Shown: piece after piece, positions 36,305 to 44,251 of the stretch | Layout of the letters: every line of letters begins with the position of its first letter | Numbering within the stretch: position 1 is the stretch's first letter | Origin: Pseudogracilibacillus sp037072025 | GTDB taxonomy: Bacteria; Bacillota; Bacilli; Bacillales; Amphibacillaceae | Reading direction: 5' to 3' | NCBI RefSeq assembly: GCF_037072025.1 | Contig: NZ_JAXHDD010000001.1 | Coordinates: 248,001 to 312,000, forward strand | Length of the DNA: 64,000 nucleotides | Position numbers and translations under genes: made by a program | The notes under the pieces: generated by a model | Seen by the model: only the letters and a program-made list of their open reading frames with translations | Told to the model about the DNA's origin: nothing | The model's database searches: none

Positions 36305-36931
36305 TTAACCCACCTTTCCCATTAAGTAAACTACTGTAAAGATGAATACCCAGACGACATCAATAAAGTGCCAGAATAAACTAAAGGTATTAAATTTTGG
36401 TGCGTTAAAAAGGTTTAAACCTCTTTTAGCATTTCGAATCAACAATGTAATTAACCAACAAATTCCAAATAAAACGTGTCCTCCATGAAATCCAACTAAC
36501 GCATAAAATGCTGATCCAAAAGCAGAAGAACGGAAAGTAAATCCATAATCAGTAATGTAATGCGCAAACTCATAGACTTCACATGCTAAGAATCCAATAC
36601 CGAGTAAACCGGTAATTCCTAACCATAAATACATCTTTTTAAAATCGTTATTACGCATATGATACATTGCATAAACGCTTGTAAGTGAACTTGTTAATAG
36701 CAACATTGTCATTACAAATACTAAACCTAAACCAAATAGTTCATCAGAGGAAGGACCCCCCGCAGTTGAATTTTTCAATGCGAGGTAAGTCCCAAATAAA
36801 GTTGCAAACAATACTGTTTCTCCACCAAGGAAAAACCACTGTCCAAAGAATTTATTTTTTCCTTCTAATGTAGCTTTTTCTGGTTCTGCTGGCATAACTT
36901 CTGGAAATAAGCTGCTATGATTATGACTCAT
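36305..36931 (-). CDS. ctaE: Cytochrome c oxidase subunit III
   Basis: Membrane subunit of the aa3/caa3 oxidase. 208 residues with five spans. ALVGFHGGHVLFGICWL and FWHFIDVVWVFIFTVVYL are the subunit III signatures (conserved HGxH and WHFxDxVW). Four-base gap after ctaD. Confidence 0.97.
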   Translation of the reverse strand: MSHNHSSLFPEVMPAEPEKATLEGKNKFFGQWFFLGGETVLFATLFGTYLALKNSTAGGPSSDELFGLGLVFVMTMLLLTSSLTSVYAMYHMRNNDFKKMYLWLGITGLLGIGFLACEVYEFAHYITDYGFTFRSSAFGSAFYALVGFHGGHVLFGICWLITLLIRNAKRGLNLFNAPKFNTFSLFWHFIDVVWVFIFTVVYLMGKVG

Positions 36932-36934
36932 CTT

Positions 36935-38800
36935 TTATTTAGCCTCCCCTTCTAATGCCTTTTGAAGTTCTTCTTTAGGGATATAGTAGCCATAATCATC
37001 TTTAAGTGATCGAACAACCATACAGCCTATTGAGAAGGCCATACCACCGTAAAGTGCTATATACCATAAGCTATGGTCTACTTGATATATAAATCCTATT
37101 CCTGCAACGAAGAATCCTAATCCCATTAAGAATGGTATGAATGAACCATTTGGCATATGAACATCATCTAATGGCTCTCCCGGAGGAATTTTTCCGTCTC
37201 CTTCCATCTTCTCAATCCATAATGGATCAAGTCCACGAACAAGTGGAAGTTGTTCAAAATTGTAGTACGGAGGTGGAGATGAAACAGACCATTCAAGTGT
37301 ACGTCCATCCCATGGGTCAGCAGCTGCTTTTTCACCTTTGGCTGCTGTGTAAATAATATTGATAATAAATACTATTGATCCAACCCCCATTAAAAAGGCA
37401 CCGATCGTACTTATAAAGTTACCCAATTCAAGTCCTTGGTCATGTAAAAATACCCAGTAACGGCGTGGCATTCCCATTAGACCTAAAAAGTGCTGGATAA
37501 AGAATGTTAAGTGGAATCCAATAAAGAATACCCAAAACGAAAATTTACCCATACCTTCATGCAAAATACGTCCGAACATTTTTGGCCACCAGTAGTGTAA
37601 TCCACAGAAGATACCAAAAATAGTCCCTCCAACGATTACATAGTGGAAGTGTGCAACAACAAAGTACGTATCATGGTACTGATAGTCAGCAACGTTTGAT
37701 CCTAACATAACCCCTGTCATTCCACCAATTGTAAAAGTTGGAATAAATCCAAGTGCCCAAAGCATCGCTGAATTAATGGTGACTTGACCGCCCCACATTG
37801 TGAGCAACCAGTTAAAAATCTTAATACCTGTTGGAACTGCTATCGCCATTGTACCAACAGCGAAGATCGAGTTAGCAACCGGTCCTAAACCTACTGTAAA
37901 CATGTGGTGAGCCCAAACCATAAATCCTAAAAATGCAATTAGCATTGTTGCGAAAACCATTGCTGTATATCCAAACAATCTCTTTCTTGAGAAAGTTGCA
38001 AATATATCACTAAAGATACCGAATAACGGTAATATTAAAATATAAACTTCGGGGTGTCCGAATATCCAGAAGATATGCTGGTAAATAATCGTATTTCCAC
38101 CCAAGGCAACATTAAAGAATGCAGTTCCAAACATACGATCAAACAGTAATAAGAATAAGTTAATAGTAAGTGGTGGGAACGCAAATAAGATTAAAACACT
38201 TGTAATAAATGTTGCCCACGTGAATAAAGGCATACGCATGTAAGTCATACCAGGTGCTCTCATTGTAACGATGGTAGCAATAAAGTTAATACCTCCCATT
38301 AATGTACCGGCACCGGCAATTTGTAGACCTAATATATAATAGTCAACACCATGACCTGGTGACTGCATGGCAAGTGATGCGTAAGATGTCCATCCTGCAT
38401 CTGGTGCTCCACCAGTTAAGAAACTTACGTGTAGTAATAATCCTCCAAATAAGAATAACCAAAAACTAAGTGCGTTTAAAAATGGAAACGCAACATCTCG
38501 TGCTCCGATCTGTAACGGCATGGCAGCGTTCATCAACCCTATTAGTATGGGCATCCCTGCCAAAAATATCATTGTCGTACCGTGCATTGTAATCATTTCA
38601 TTGTAGAAACCGGCACTTACAAAGTCATTTTCTGGTTTGATTAACTGCATACGAATAACGAGCGCTTCAAGTCCACCAAATATGAAAAACAAACCTCCAC
38701 CCGCCAAGTACAAGTGAGCAATTTTCTTATGGTCTACCGTTGTAAGATAGTCCCACAAGAAAGCACCAAAGCTTCGTTTACCAGTAGCTGCAATACTCAA
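36935..38800 (-). CDS. ctaD: Cytochrome c oxidase subunit I
   Basis: Catalytic subunit with heme a, heme a3 and CuB; reduces O2 and pumps protons. 621 residues and about fourteen spans. Motifs: TMHGTTMIFLAGMP (heme a His), WIFGHPEVYILILP (CuB His and cross-linked Tyr), WAHHMFTVG (CuB His pair), YHDTYFVVAHFHYVIVGG (heme ligands). The length, with extra C-terminal spans, matches Bacillus CtaD. Confidence 0.98.
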   Translation of the reverse strand: MSIAATGKRSFGAFLWDYLTTVDHKKIAHLYLAGGGLFFIFGGLEALVIRMQLIKPENDFVSAGFYNEMITMHGTTMIFLAGMPILIGLMNAAMPLQIGARDVAFPFLNALSFWLFLFGGLLLHVSFLTGGAPDAGWTSYASLAMQSPGHGVDYYILGLQIAGAGTLMGGINFIATIVTMRAPGMTYMRMPLFTWATFITSVLILFAFPPLTINLFLLLFDRMFGTAFFNVALGGNTIIYQHIFWIFGHPEVYILILPLFGIFSDIFATFSRKRLFGYTAMVFATMLIAFLGFMVWAHHMFTVGLGPVANSIFAVGTMAIAVPTGIKIFNWLLTMWGGQVTINSAMLWALGFIPTFTIGGMTGVMLGSNVADYQYHDTYFVVAHFHYVIVGGTIFGIFCGLHYWWPKMFGRILHEGMGKFSFWVFFIGFHLTFFIQHFLGLMGMPRRYWVFLHDQGLELGNFISTIGAFLMGVGSIVFIINIIYTAAKGEKAAADPWDGRTLEWSVSSPPPYYNFEQLPLVRGLDPLWIEKMEGDGKIPPGEPLDDVHMPNGSFIPFLMGLGFFVAGIGFIYQVDHSLWYIALYGGMAFSIGCMVVRSLKDDYGYYIPKEELQKALEGEAK

Positions 38801-38847
38801 ATTAACTACCTCCTATAGTGATAAATCTTTAAACTTTTATAAAGTTA

Positions 38848-39921
38848 TTAGGATTGATCTTCCTTACTTTCAGCAGTAACACTAGATGGTTTTAACTGCA
38901 GTAAATACTCTGCAATCTTATCCGCCTCATCATCTGAAAGTTTAGGGTAAGCTCCAGTCATTAAGTTACCAGGTTTTAATGACTCCGGATTTTGAATCCA
39001 TTTTACCAAGTTTTCCTTTGTTGGATCTAGAAATCCTGCAAATCTTGAACGGTCACCGAACTGAGTTAGGTCTGGACCGATCGGTACACTTCCAGCAGAA
39101 TAGTTTTGTGTATCTGTTGCGTGACAACTTATGCACGCTTTCTCCTCGAATAGCTCTTTACCCTCTTGAGCAACTGGATCTAAATCAAGTTCTTCTGAAT
39201 TAAAGTTTTGCATATCTGCAACCCATTGATCGTATTCTTCTTCACTTACAACGACAATTTTAAAGTCCATCAATGAGTGTGAAGGACCACAGAGTTCAGC
39301 ACATTTTCCAAAATATACTCCCTCCTCGTAAGCTTCAATATACAATGTATTTTCGTTTTCCGGGTTAGCGTCTAGTTTTCCTGAAAGACTAGGTACCCAG
39401 AAAGAGTGAAGAACATCATTTGTAATTAAATGAATATAAACTTTAGTATTTACAGGAATATATAAGTCTTGGCTCGTTGCAATTTCTTCATTTTGATAGT
39501 CATAATGCCACCAGTATTGATTACCCGTAACATTAATATTAATATGGTCTGCTGCATCTGAATCATCTGCTAAATGAAACGTAGCAAACACAGTAGGAAC
39601 CGCCATGATCACTACAAGAATAATCGGAATGATCGTCCAAACGGCTTCGAGCGTTTTATTTCCTTCTACCTGTTCAGGAGTAATAACAGGATCTCCCTTT
39701 TTCTTACGAAAACGCGTTAATACAATTACATACAAAACAATTACAACTAAAAATACAAACGTCATTACCACCGTTGTTAATATTATTAGTTGCATTGAAA
39801 TATGTGCTCCATACCCTTTCGGTACAAGCGCTGTCAGATTGTCTCTACCACATCCTGATAGTACAAAGGCTAAAGAACCTAATAAAATAAAGGCTCTAAG
39901 TTTTCCCATCCAACCTTTCAT
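38848..39921 (-). CDS. ctaC: Cytochrome c oxidase subunit II with fused cytochrome c (caa3 type)
   Basis: Accepts electrons through CuA and its own cytochrome c domain. 357 residues: signal peptide with lipobox LSGC (Cys24), two spans (~45-70, 92-115), CuA ligands His172, Cys207, Cys211, His215 and Met218 (GKCAELCGPSHSLM), then a C-terminal cytochrome c domain with CISCH (263-267) and probable axial Met near 321. ATG at 39921 follows AGAGAGGT and gives a proper signal peptide; the longer frame to 39966 does not. Confidence 0.97.
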   Translation of the reverse strand: MKGWMGKLRAFILLGSLAFVLSGCGRDNLTALVPKGYGAHISMQLIILTTVVMTFVFLVVIVLYVIVLTRFRKKKGDPVITPEQVEGNKTLEAVWTIIPIILVVIMAVPTVFATFHLADDSDAADHININVTGNQYWWHYDYQNEEIATSQDLYIPVNTKVYIHLITNDVLHSFWVPSLSGKLDANPENENTLYIEAYEEGVYFGKCAELCGPSHSLMDFKIVVVSEEEYDQWVADMQNFNSEELDLDPVAQEGKELFEEKACISCHATDTQNYSAGSVPIGPDLTQFGDRSRFAGFLDPTKENLVKWIQNPESLKPGNLMTGAYPKLSDDEADKIAEYLLQLKPSSVTAESKEDQS

Positions 39922-39991
39922 GTATGCATACCTCTCTTTCTCATTTAATACTACATTGATTTTCATATAGGGCTGGTTTTTTTATTCTATA

Positions 39992-40921
39992 TTATATAGT
40001 TACTATAATCATCGAAGAAAAAATAATGATGAGATAGCCTAATGAATAGAAAAAAACGATATTAGCCCACTTCATTACATTCCTCATGAAGAATCCACTA
40101 AGTCCTATTATTAGCCAAGCGAGATTTAAGATTGTTGCACTAATTAGGAATGTTATCCCTAATTCACCTAAGAAAAAAGGTAAAGGAAGTAAACATGCAA
40201 TGTAAACGACAATTTGTCGTTTTGTAAATTCAAATCCATGTACTACAGGGAGCATAGGGATTCCAGCTGCTTTATATTCTTTACAGTTTTTCATCGCTAA
40301 TGCAAGAAAGTGAGGCGTTTGCCATATAAACATAATTACAAATAGTACAATCGGTACGATATGAAATAATTCTGGGTTAACTGCAGACCAACCAATTAAT
40401 GGTGGTACTGCTCCGGATACGCATCCAATTTCGGTGTTAAGGGTATATTTTCTTTTTGACCATATCGTATATAACACTACATATGTAAACCACCCAATAA
40501 ATGCAACTATTGCTGCTGTAATGGTTGTAAAGTATAAAAGAATTAGTCCCAATAGTGTAGAAACAATTCCTAAAAACAATACACTATTTAATGATATTTT
40601 CCCTGTCACCGTTGGCCGATTTTTTGTACGGCTCATCACTGGATCTATATCAACGTCATACCAGTTATTCAATACACTCGCACCTATTAACACAAATATA
40701 CTGCCAAACATCGTTAATAGGAATAATTTGATGTTTTCCATAAACGACGCATCCGCAAAATAAAGGGCAAGCCAATAACCTGCAAAAACTGTAAATAAAT
40801 TGGAATTTACTATCCCTATTTTAATAACTGATTTAATATCTTTAAGGTTTAGTTTTCCTTTATTTAATACAGCGGTCTCGTTAATTGTTATAGAAGAAGG
40901 CGTAACTTCTCCATCAGTCAT
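39992..40921 (-). CDS. ctaB: Protoheme IX farnesyltransferase (heme O synthase)
   Basis: UbiA-family prenyltransferase converting heme B to heme O. 309 residues, about eight spans. Asp-rich NNWYDVDIDPVMSRTKNRP (~86-104), and the second motif region CKEYKAAGIPMLPVVHG. First gene of the ctaB-C-D-E-F operon and divergent from ctaA, which completes heme A. GGGAGG lies ten bases before the ATG. Confidence 0.97.
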   Translation of the reverse strand: MTDGEVTPSSITINETAVLNKGKLNLKDIKSVIKIGIVNSNLFTVFAGYWLALYFADASFMENIKLFLLTMFGSIFVLIGASVLNNWYDVDIDPVMSRTKNRPTVTGKISLNSVLFLGIVSTLLGLILLYFTTITAAIVAFIGWFTYVVLYTIWSKRKYTLNTEIGCVSGAVPPLIGWSAVNPELFHIVPIVLFVIMFIWQTPHFLALAMKNCKEYKAAGIPMLPVVHGFEFTKRQIVVYIACLLPLPFFLGELGITFLISATILNLAWLIIGLSGFFMRNVMKWANIVFFYSLGYLIIIFSSMIIVTI

Positions 40922-41204
40922 TTCTTGATAGCCTCCCTTCCCAATTGAAAATGAAAGAATATAAAAAGATAGTTATCTCCATATACTTTTCACTATACTT
41001 GCTTCCCCTATTTGACATATAATGAATTCATTGCAGAGTATCTCATTGTACACTTTCATCATTATAGATATAAAGAAAATTATATCAAGAAAAAAATCAC
41101 GTACAAATCGATACTACATAATAACTTCTATCATTAGTTTTAGCAAATTTCATTTCATATTGCAAGGAATTCTAATGATCTGGTGCTAAAAACCACATTT
41201 TTAA

Positions 41205-41260
41205 ATGAAAGTTTTACAAATTTGTGACAAGTATGTGTCATTCTAAAAAACACTGTTTAA
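41205..41260. promoter_or_regulatory. Candidate regulator sites in the ctaA-ctaB divergent gap
   Basis: The 476-bp gap is AT-rich. At 41221-41240 TTTGTGACAAGTATGTGTCA holds TGACA-N6-TGTCA, preceded by the palindrome ACAAATTTGT. Such TTTGTGA boxes resemble ResD or redox-regulator sites known to control ctaA/ctaB in B. subtilis. A TTGACT lies near 41335, but I see no good -10 at proper spacing. The rest of the gap shows nothing I recognise. Confidence 0.35.
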
Positions 41261-41397
41261 ATTAATTGATTTATTTATTGCACTACAGCTATGATTGATA
41301 ACGTAGAGTTATTTATATTATTTATTATTTGGTATTGACTATAAAATAATTCGTTACATAACTATACCATTATACACAACAAAGTGAGGCTTATTTT

Positions 41398-42366
41398 ATG
41401 ATTAGATTAATTAAATGGCTATCGGTAGTATCTACGATCGGTATGATATTTATTTTATTAGGTGGTGCCTTAGTTACAAAAACAGAATCAGGAATGGGAT
41501 GTGGTAGTAGTTGGCCACTATGTAATGGACAACTTTTTCCTTCTGAACTTACTCCTGAATTAATCATTGAATATAGCCACCGGTTAGTTTCTACAATTAT
41601 AGGAGTGACAGTTCTTTTACTGGCAGTTTTATCTTGGTTAGTAATTGGACATATAAGGGAAGTTAAGTTTTTAGCATTTTTATCTCTATTCTTTCTTGTT
41701 TTGCAAGGACTTATTGGAGCGGCAGCAGTTATGTGGGGGCAATCTGATTTTGTTCTCGCTATTCATTTTGGCATATCGTTAATATCGTTTGCATCTGTTT
41801 TCTTATTAATGCTGTTAGTATTTGAAATTGATAAAAAGCTTGATGCGAATACACTCTTTATCAAAAAAAATCACCGAATTGAAATTTATTTATTGTCCAT
41901 TTTTACTATCATTGTTGTCTATACAGGTGCCTTAGTAAGACATGTGAATGCAAATCTTGTTTGTGGTAGTTGGCCATTCTGTAATAACAGTCATCCGTTT
42001 GCCTTCTGGGATTACAACTTTCACCAATGGGTTCAAATGGGGCATCGTCTTTTAGCAGGTATTTTGTTCATCTGGACGATTCGTTTCTTCATTAAAGTAT
42101 ATAAAAATTATCGGACTAACCGCATTATGTATTGGGGATGGAGCATCACGCTTGCTCTTATTACTTTACAAGTCATATTAGGAGCACTTATCATATTTAC
42201 TCAGTTAAATTTATGGGTAGCATTACTACACGCTTTATTTATTACTTGTTACTTTGGAAACTTGAGTTATTTCCTTCTACTCTCTTATCGAAGTGTACAG
42301 CAAGAAAGTAATATTCCAGTAAAAAATAAAGTTTCTTATAGTATAGAAGCTAAAAATGAGATTTAG
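41398..42366 (+). CDS. ctaA: Heme A synthase
   Basis: COX15/CtaA-family membrane monooxygenase that oxidises heme O to heme A. 322 residues, eight spans in two four-helix halves. N-half: GCGSSWPLCNG with the conserved cysteine pair, and IEYSHRLVST heme ligand. C-half: LVCGSWPFCNN and MGHRLLAGI. All expected His and Cys residues are visible. Divergent from ctaB. Confidence 0.97.
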   Translation: MIRLIKWLSVVSTIGMIFILLGGALVTKTESGMGCGSSWPLCNGQLFPSELTPELIIEYSHRLVSTIIGVTVLLLAVLSWLVIGHIREVKFLAFLSLFFLVLQGLIGAAAVMWGQSDFVLAIHFGISLISFASVFLLMLLVFEIDKKLDANTLFIKKNHRIEIYLLSIFTIIVVYTGALVRHVNANLVCGSWPFCNNSHPFAFWDYNFHQWVQMGHRLLAGILFIWTIRFFIKVYKNYRTNRIMYWGWSITLALITLQVILGALIIFTQLNLWVALLHALFITCYFGNLSYFLLLSYRSVQQESNIPVKNKVSYSIEAKNEI

Positions 42367-42393
42367 TGAATCACTCCTAAATCTCATTTTTTA
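42352..42393. terminator. Bidirectional terminator between ctaA and the pseudouridine synthase gene
   Basis: AAAATGAGATTTAG pairs with CTAAATCTCATTTT around a ten-base loop, with T or A runs on both sides. It overlaps the ctaA stop and lies just after the minus-strand gene. Confidence 0.85.
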
Positions 42394-43072
42394 TTATATG
42401 CTTATTCCAAATATTCCAAGGAAATTTCTTAGGCGGATTTGACTGTACCGTTATTCTCTCCTTTTTTACAGGATGTATAAAAGATAATTCATATGCCCAT
42501 AATGCAATCTGCTGACCTACGTTATTGATTCGCTTACCATATAGTTGATCCCCAAACAACGGATTTCCTATCGCACTTAATTGAACTCTTATTTGATGAG
42601 ATCTTCCGGTCACTAATCTAACTTCAATTAAGGACAGTTTATCTTTTTGTCCTAATACTCGATAATGTAAAAGTGCTTTTTTTGCATTTTCAGCGTTGGG
42701 ATGTACTACTAATACTTCATTTTTCCTCCTATCTTTTTGTAAGTAATGTTCTAAAGTACCATTCCTGCTAGCTACTTTTCCACGAACAATCGCTAAATAT
42801 TTCCTTTCCAGTTCTCGCTTTCTTAAAATGTCGGCCATTCTAGAAGCTGCTTTAGATGTTTTAGCTAATATAATTGCACCACCAACAGGTCTGTCTAACC
42901 GATGCACGAGACTTAAATAGACATTGCCAGGCTTATTATATCTCATTTTTAAATCTTGTTTTAAAATCGTTAATAAATCTTGATCCTTTGATCGATCTTC
43001 TTGTACAGGTACATTTATCGGCTTTTCCACGATTAATAAATGATTATCTTCATATAAAATAGGTATTTCCAT
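42377..43072 (-). CDS. RluA-family rRNA/tRNA pseudouridine synthase
   Basis: Converts a specific uridine in RNA to pseudouridine; target unknown. 231 residues. SLVHRLDRPVGGAIILAKTS contains the catalytic Asp of the HRLD motif (~62-65), followed by RKYLAIVRG and the C-terminal VTGRSHQIRVQLSAIGNPLFGD. It lacks an N-terminal S4 domain. ATG at 43072 follows AAAGGAG; the longer frame to 43162 runs into an IS605-type end and is rejected. Not in the B. subtilis order between ctaA and pycA as I know it. Confidence 0.85.
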   Translation of the reverse strand: MEIPILYEDNHLLIVEKPINVPVQEDRSKDQDLLTILKQDLKMRYNKPGNVYLSLVHRLDRPVGGAIILAKTSKAASRMADILRKRELERKYLAIVRGKVASRNGTLEHYLQKDRRKNEVLVVHPNAENAKKALLHYRVLGQKDKLSLIEVRLVTGRSHQIRVQLSAIGNPLFGDQLYGKRINNVGQQIALWAYELSFIHPVKKERITVQSNPPKKFPWNIWNKHIIKNEI

Positions 43073-43084
43073 AAATAAAACTCC

Positions 43085-43214
43085 TTTTGAACCTCTCGCA
43101 ACTAAAGTCACGAGTTTCTTGGGAAAAGAGCATACTTGATTGATAGTGGCTTCACACTTCAAACAGCGGTTTCTCTTATTTACCTAGCTATCCCGTAGTC
43201 CCTACAGTTCTTTT
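43085..43214 (-). ncRNA. Remnant IS605-type right end and possible omega/reRNA region
   Basis: Beyond the decayed tnpB stop codon the minus strand reads CTGTAGGGACTACGGGATAGC ... CAAGAAACTCGTGACTTTAGTTGCGAGAGG. The last part forms a near-perfect hairpin (43095-43114) typical of IS200/IS605 right ends, and the TnpB guide RNA is normally encoded across this 3' region. The hairpin ends about 20 bp before the ATG of the pseudouridine synthase gene. One arm has a mismatch, so activity is doubtful. Confidence 0.45.
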
Positions 43215-43600
43215 TTAAGTGTAAGCTGATGCATGTAATCTTAGACCTTCGGTTAGAATGTTTTTACTTGCATTCATGTCACGGTCATGATGAGTACGAC
43301 AAACAGGACACGTCCACTCCCTGATCTCGAGTGATTTTTTTTCTATCTTTATGCCCGCATTCAGAACAAATCTAACTCGAAGGAAATCCCCTATCTACCT
43401 CGATGATTTTACGACTATACCAAAGGTCAATGCCAATCACAGAATTCATTTTTGGCAGTTCATAGATTACCTCTTCGTATAAAATCGATACAAAGAATTT
43501 ACCGCTCGCATTTTTTCAGCCATGCTTCAATCGAATCTCGATTCACCCTACGATTGAAATCACGGGTATTCTCGGCTACTTGGTAATACATTTCATGGAT
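43215..43600 (-). pseudogene. Decayed IS605-type transposon gene tnpB (OrfB)
   Basis: Reading the minus strand across frames gives pieces of TnpB: YEEVIYELPKMNSVIGIDL (start of RuvC-I), then after a deletion KIIEVDRGFPSS, a TAG where Gln is expected, ICSECGHKD, a frameshift in a poly-A run, and SLEIREWTCPVCRTHHDRD then MNASKNILTEGL (zinc ribbon and RuvC-III). At least one stop, one frameshift and one internal deletion are visible. The 5' limit is approximate. From 43600 to about 43710 nothing else is recognisable. Confidence 0.85.
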
Positions 43601-43711
43601 AAAGAGAATTATGGTCGGACATAACAAACAGTACAATTTAAAGACGAATGATTACAAGATCGACTGTACAAATAATGTTATTCTAACAATAGGATGCAAG
43701 ATACGTAGGAA

Positions 43712-44120
43712 GGAAATTGTTGAGTAGTGAAAATTTGTAAATTAGTAACAGCTTCGTTGATTTCCGCCTCCGGGCAGTTCGCGCATCCTTAGGCACGGCT
43801 TCAGCCCTCCTCGGAAGAAAACCGCTTCCTGCGGGGTCTTTAGACACGTGCTTTTCCCGCAGGAGTCGACTGCCCTCCGGCTCCAATCAACCATTATAAT
43901 AGTAGTATCAAACGGTGCAGAGTTGTTACTATGCACATCACAGCGAAGGAAATACACGGAGACTCCTACGGGAGGAAAGGCCTCGGTGAGACTACGCAGG
44001 AGCGAAGCGACGAGTAGGCTCATCAGCCGCCCGTGGAAAGCGGAGTGTATTTCCGTAGCGGTATTTACATCGCAACTTTGTTTGATATTTACAAAGAAAA
44101 TACTCAAGTTACTGCACAGT
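43712..44120. repeat. Palindromic intergenic element, copy 2 (~410 bp)
   Basis: Ends TTACTGCACAGT (44109-44120), and its last ~75 bp (TTTCCGTAGCGGTATTTACATCGCAAC ... TACTGCACAGT, positions about 44050-44120) nearly match the end of the element at 24800. Its GGCTCATCAGCCGCC stretch (~44020) is the reverse complement of the left arm of copy 1. The left end is degenerate (GAGTAGTGAAAATTTG is still shared). No transposase gene. Confidence 0.7.
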
Positions 44121-44154
44121 TTATGGATAAAGTTTACAAATGCAGTTAAAAGAT

Positions 44155-44209
44155 AAATCCGAACTAATACAAATTTCACTTGGAAAATTTTGTATTAAAG
44201 CTCGGATTT
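44155..44209 (-). terminator. Long inverted repeat after pycA, probable terminator
   Basis: AAATCCGAGCTTTAATACAAAATTT pairs with AAATTTGTATTAGTTCGGATTT with few mismatches. It lies about 40 bp after the pycA stop but lacks a long T run, so termination efficiency is uncertain. The AAATCCGAACT arm is also used in the ylaL terminator. Confidence 0.6.
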
Positions 44210-44251
44210 CACAATGTTTAAAAATTTTGTTAAAGTCTCATTTTAACTATT

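Noticed and set aside
43073..43162. N-terminal extension of the RluA-type pseudouridine synthase
   Set aside because: The 30 extra residues are encoded by the IS605-type right end; AAAGGAG and ATG at 43072 give the family start.
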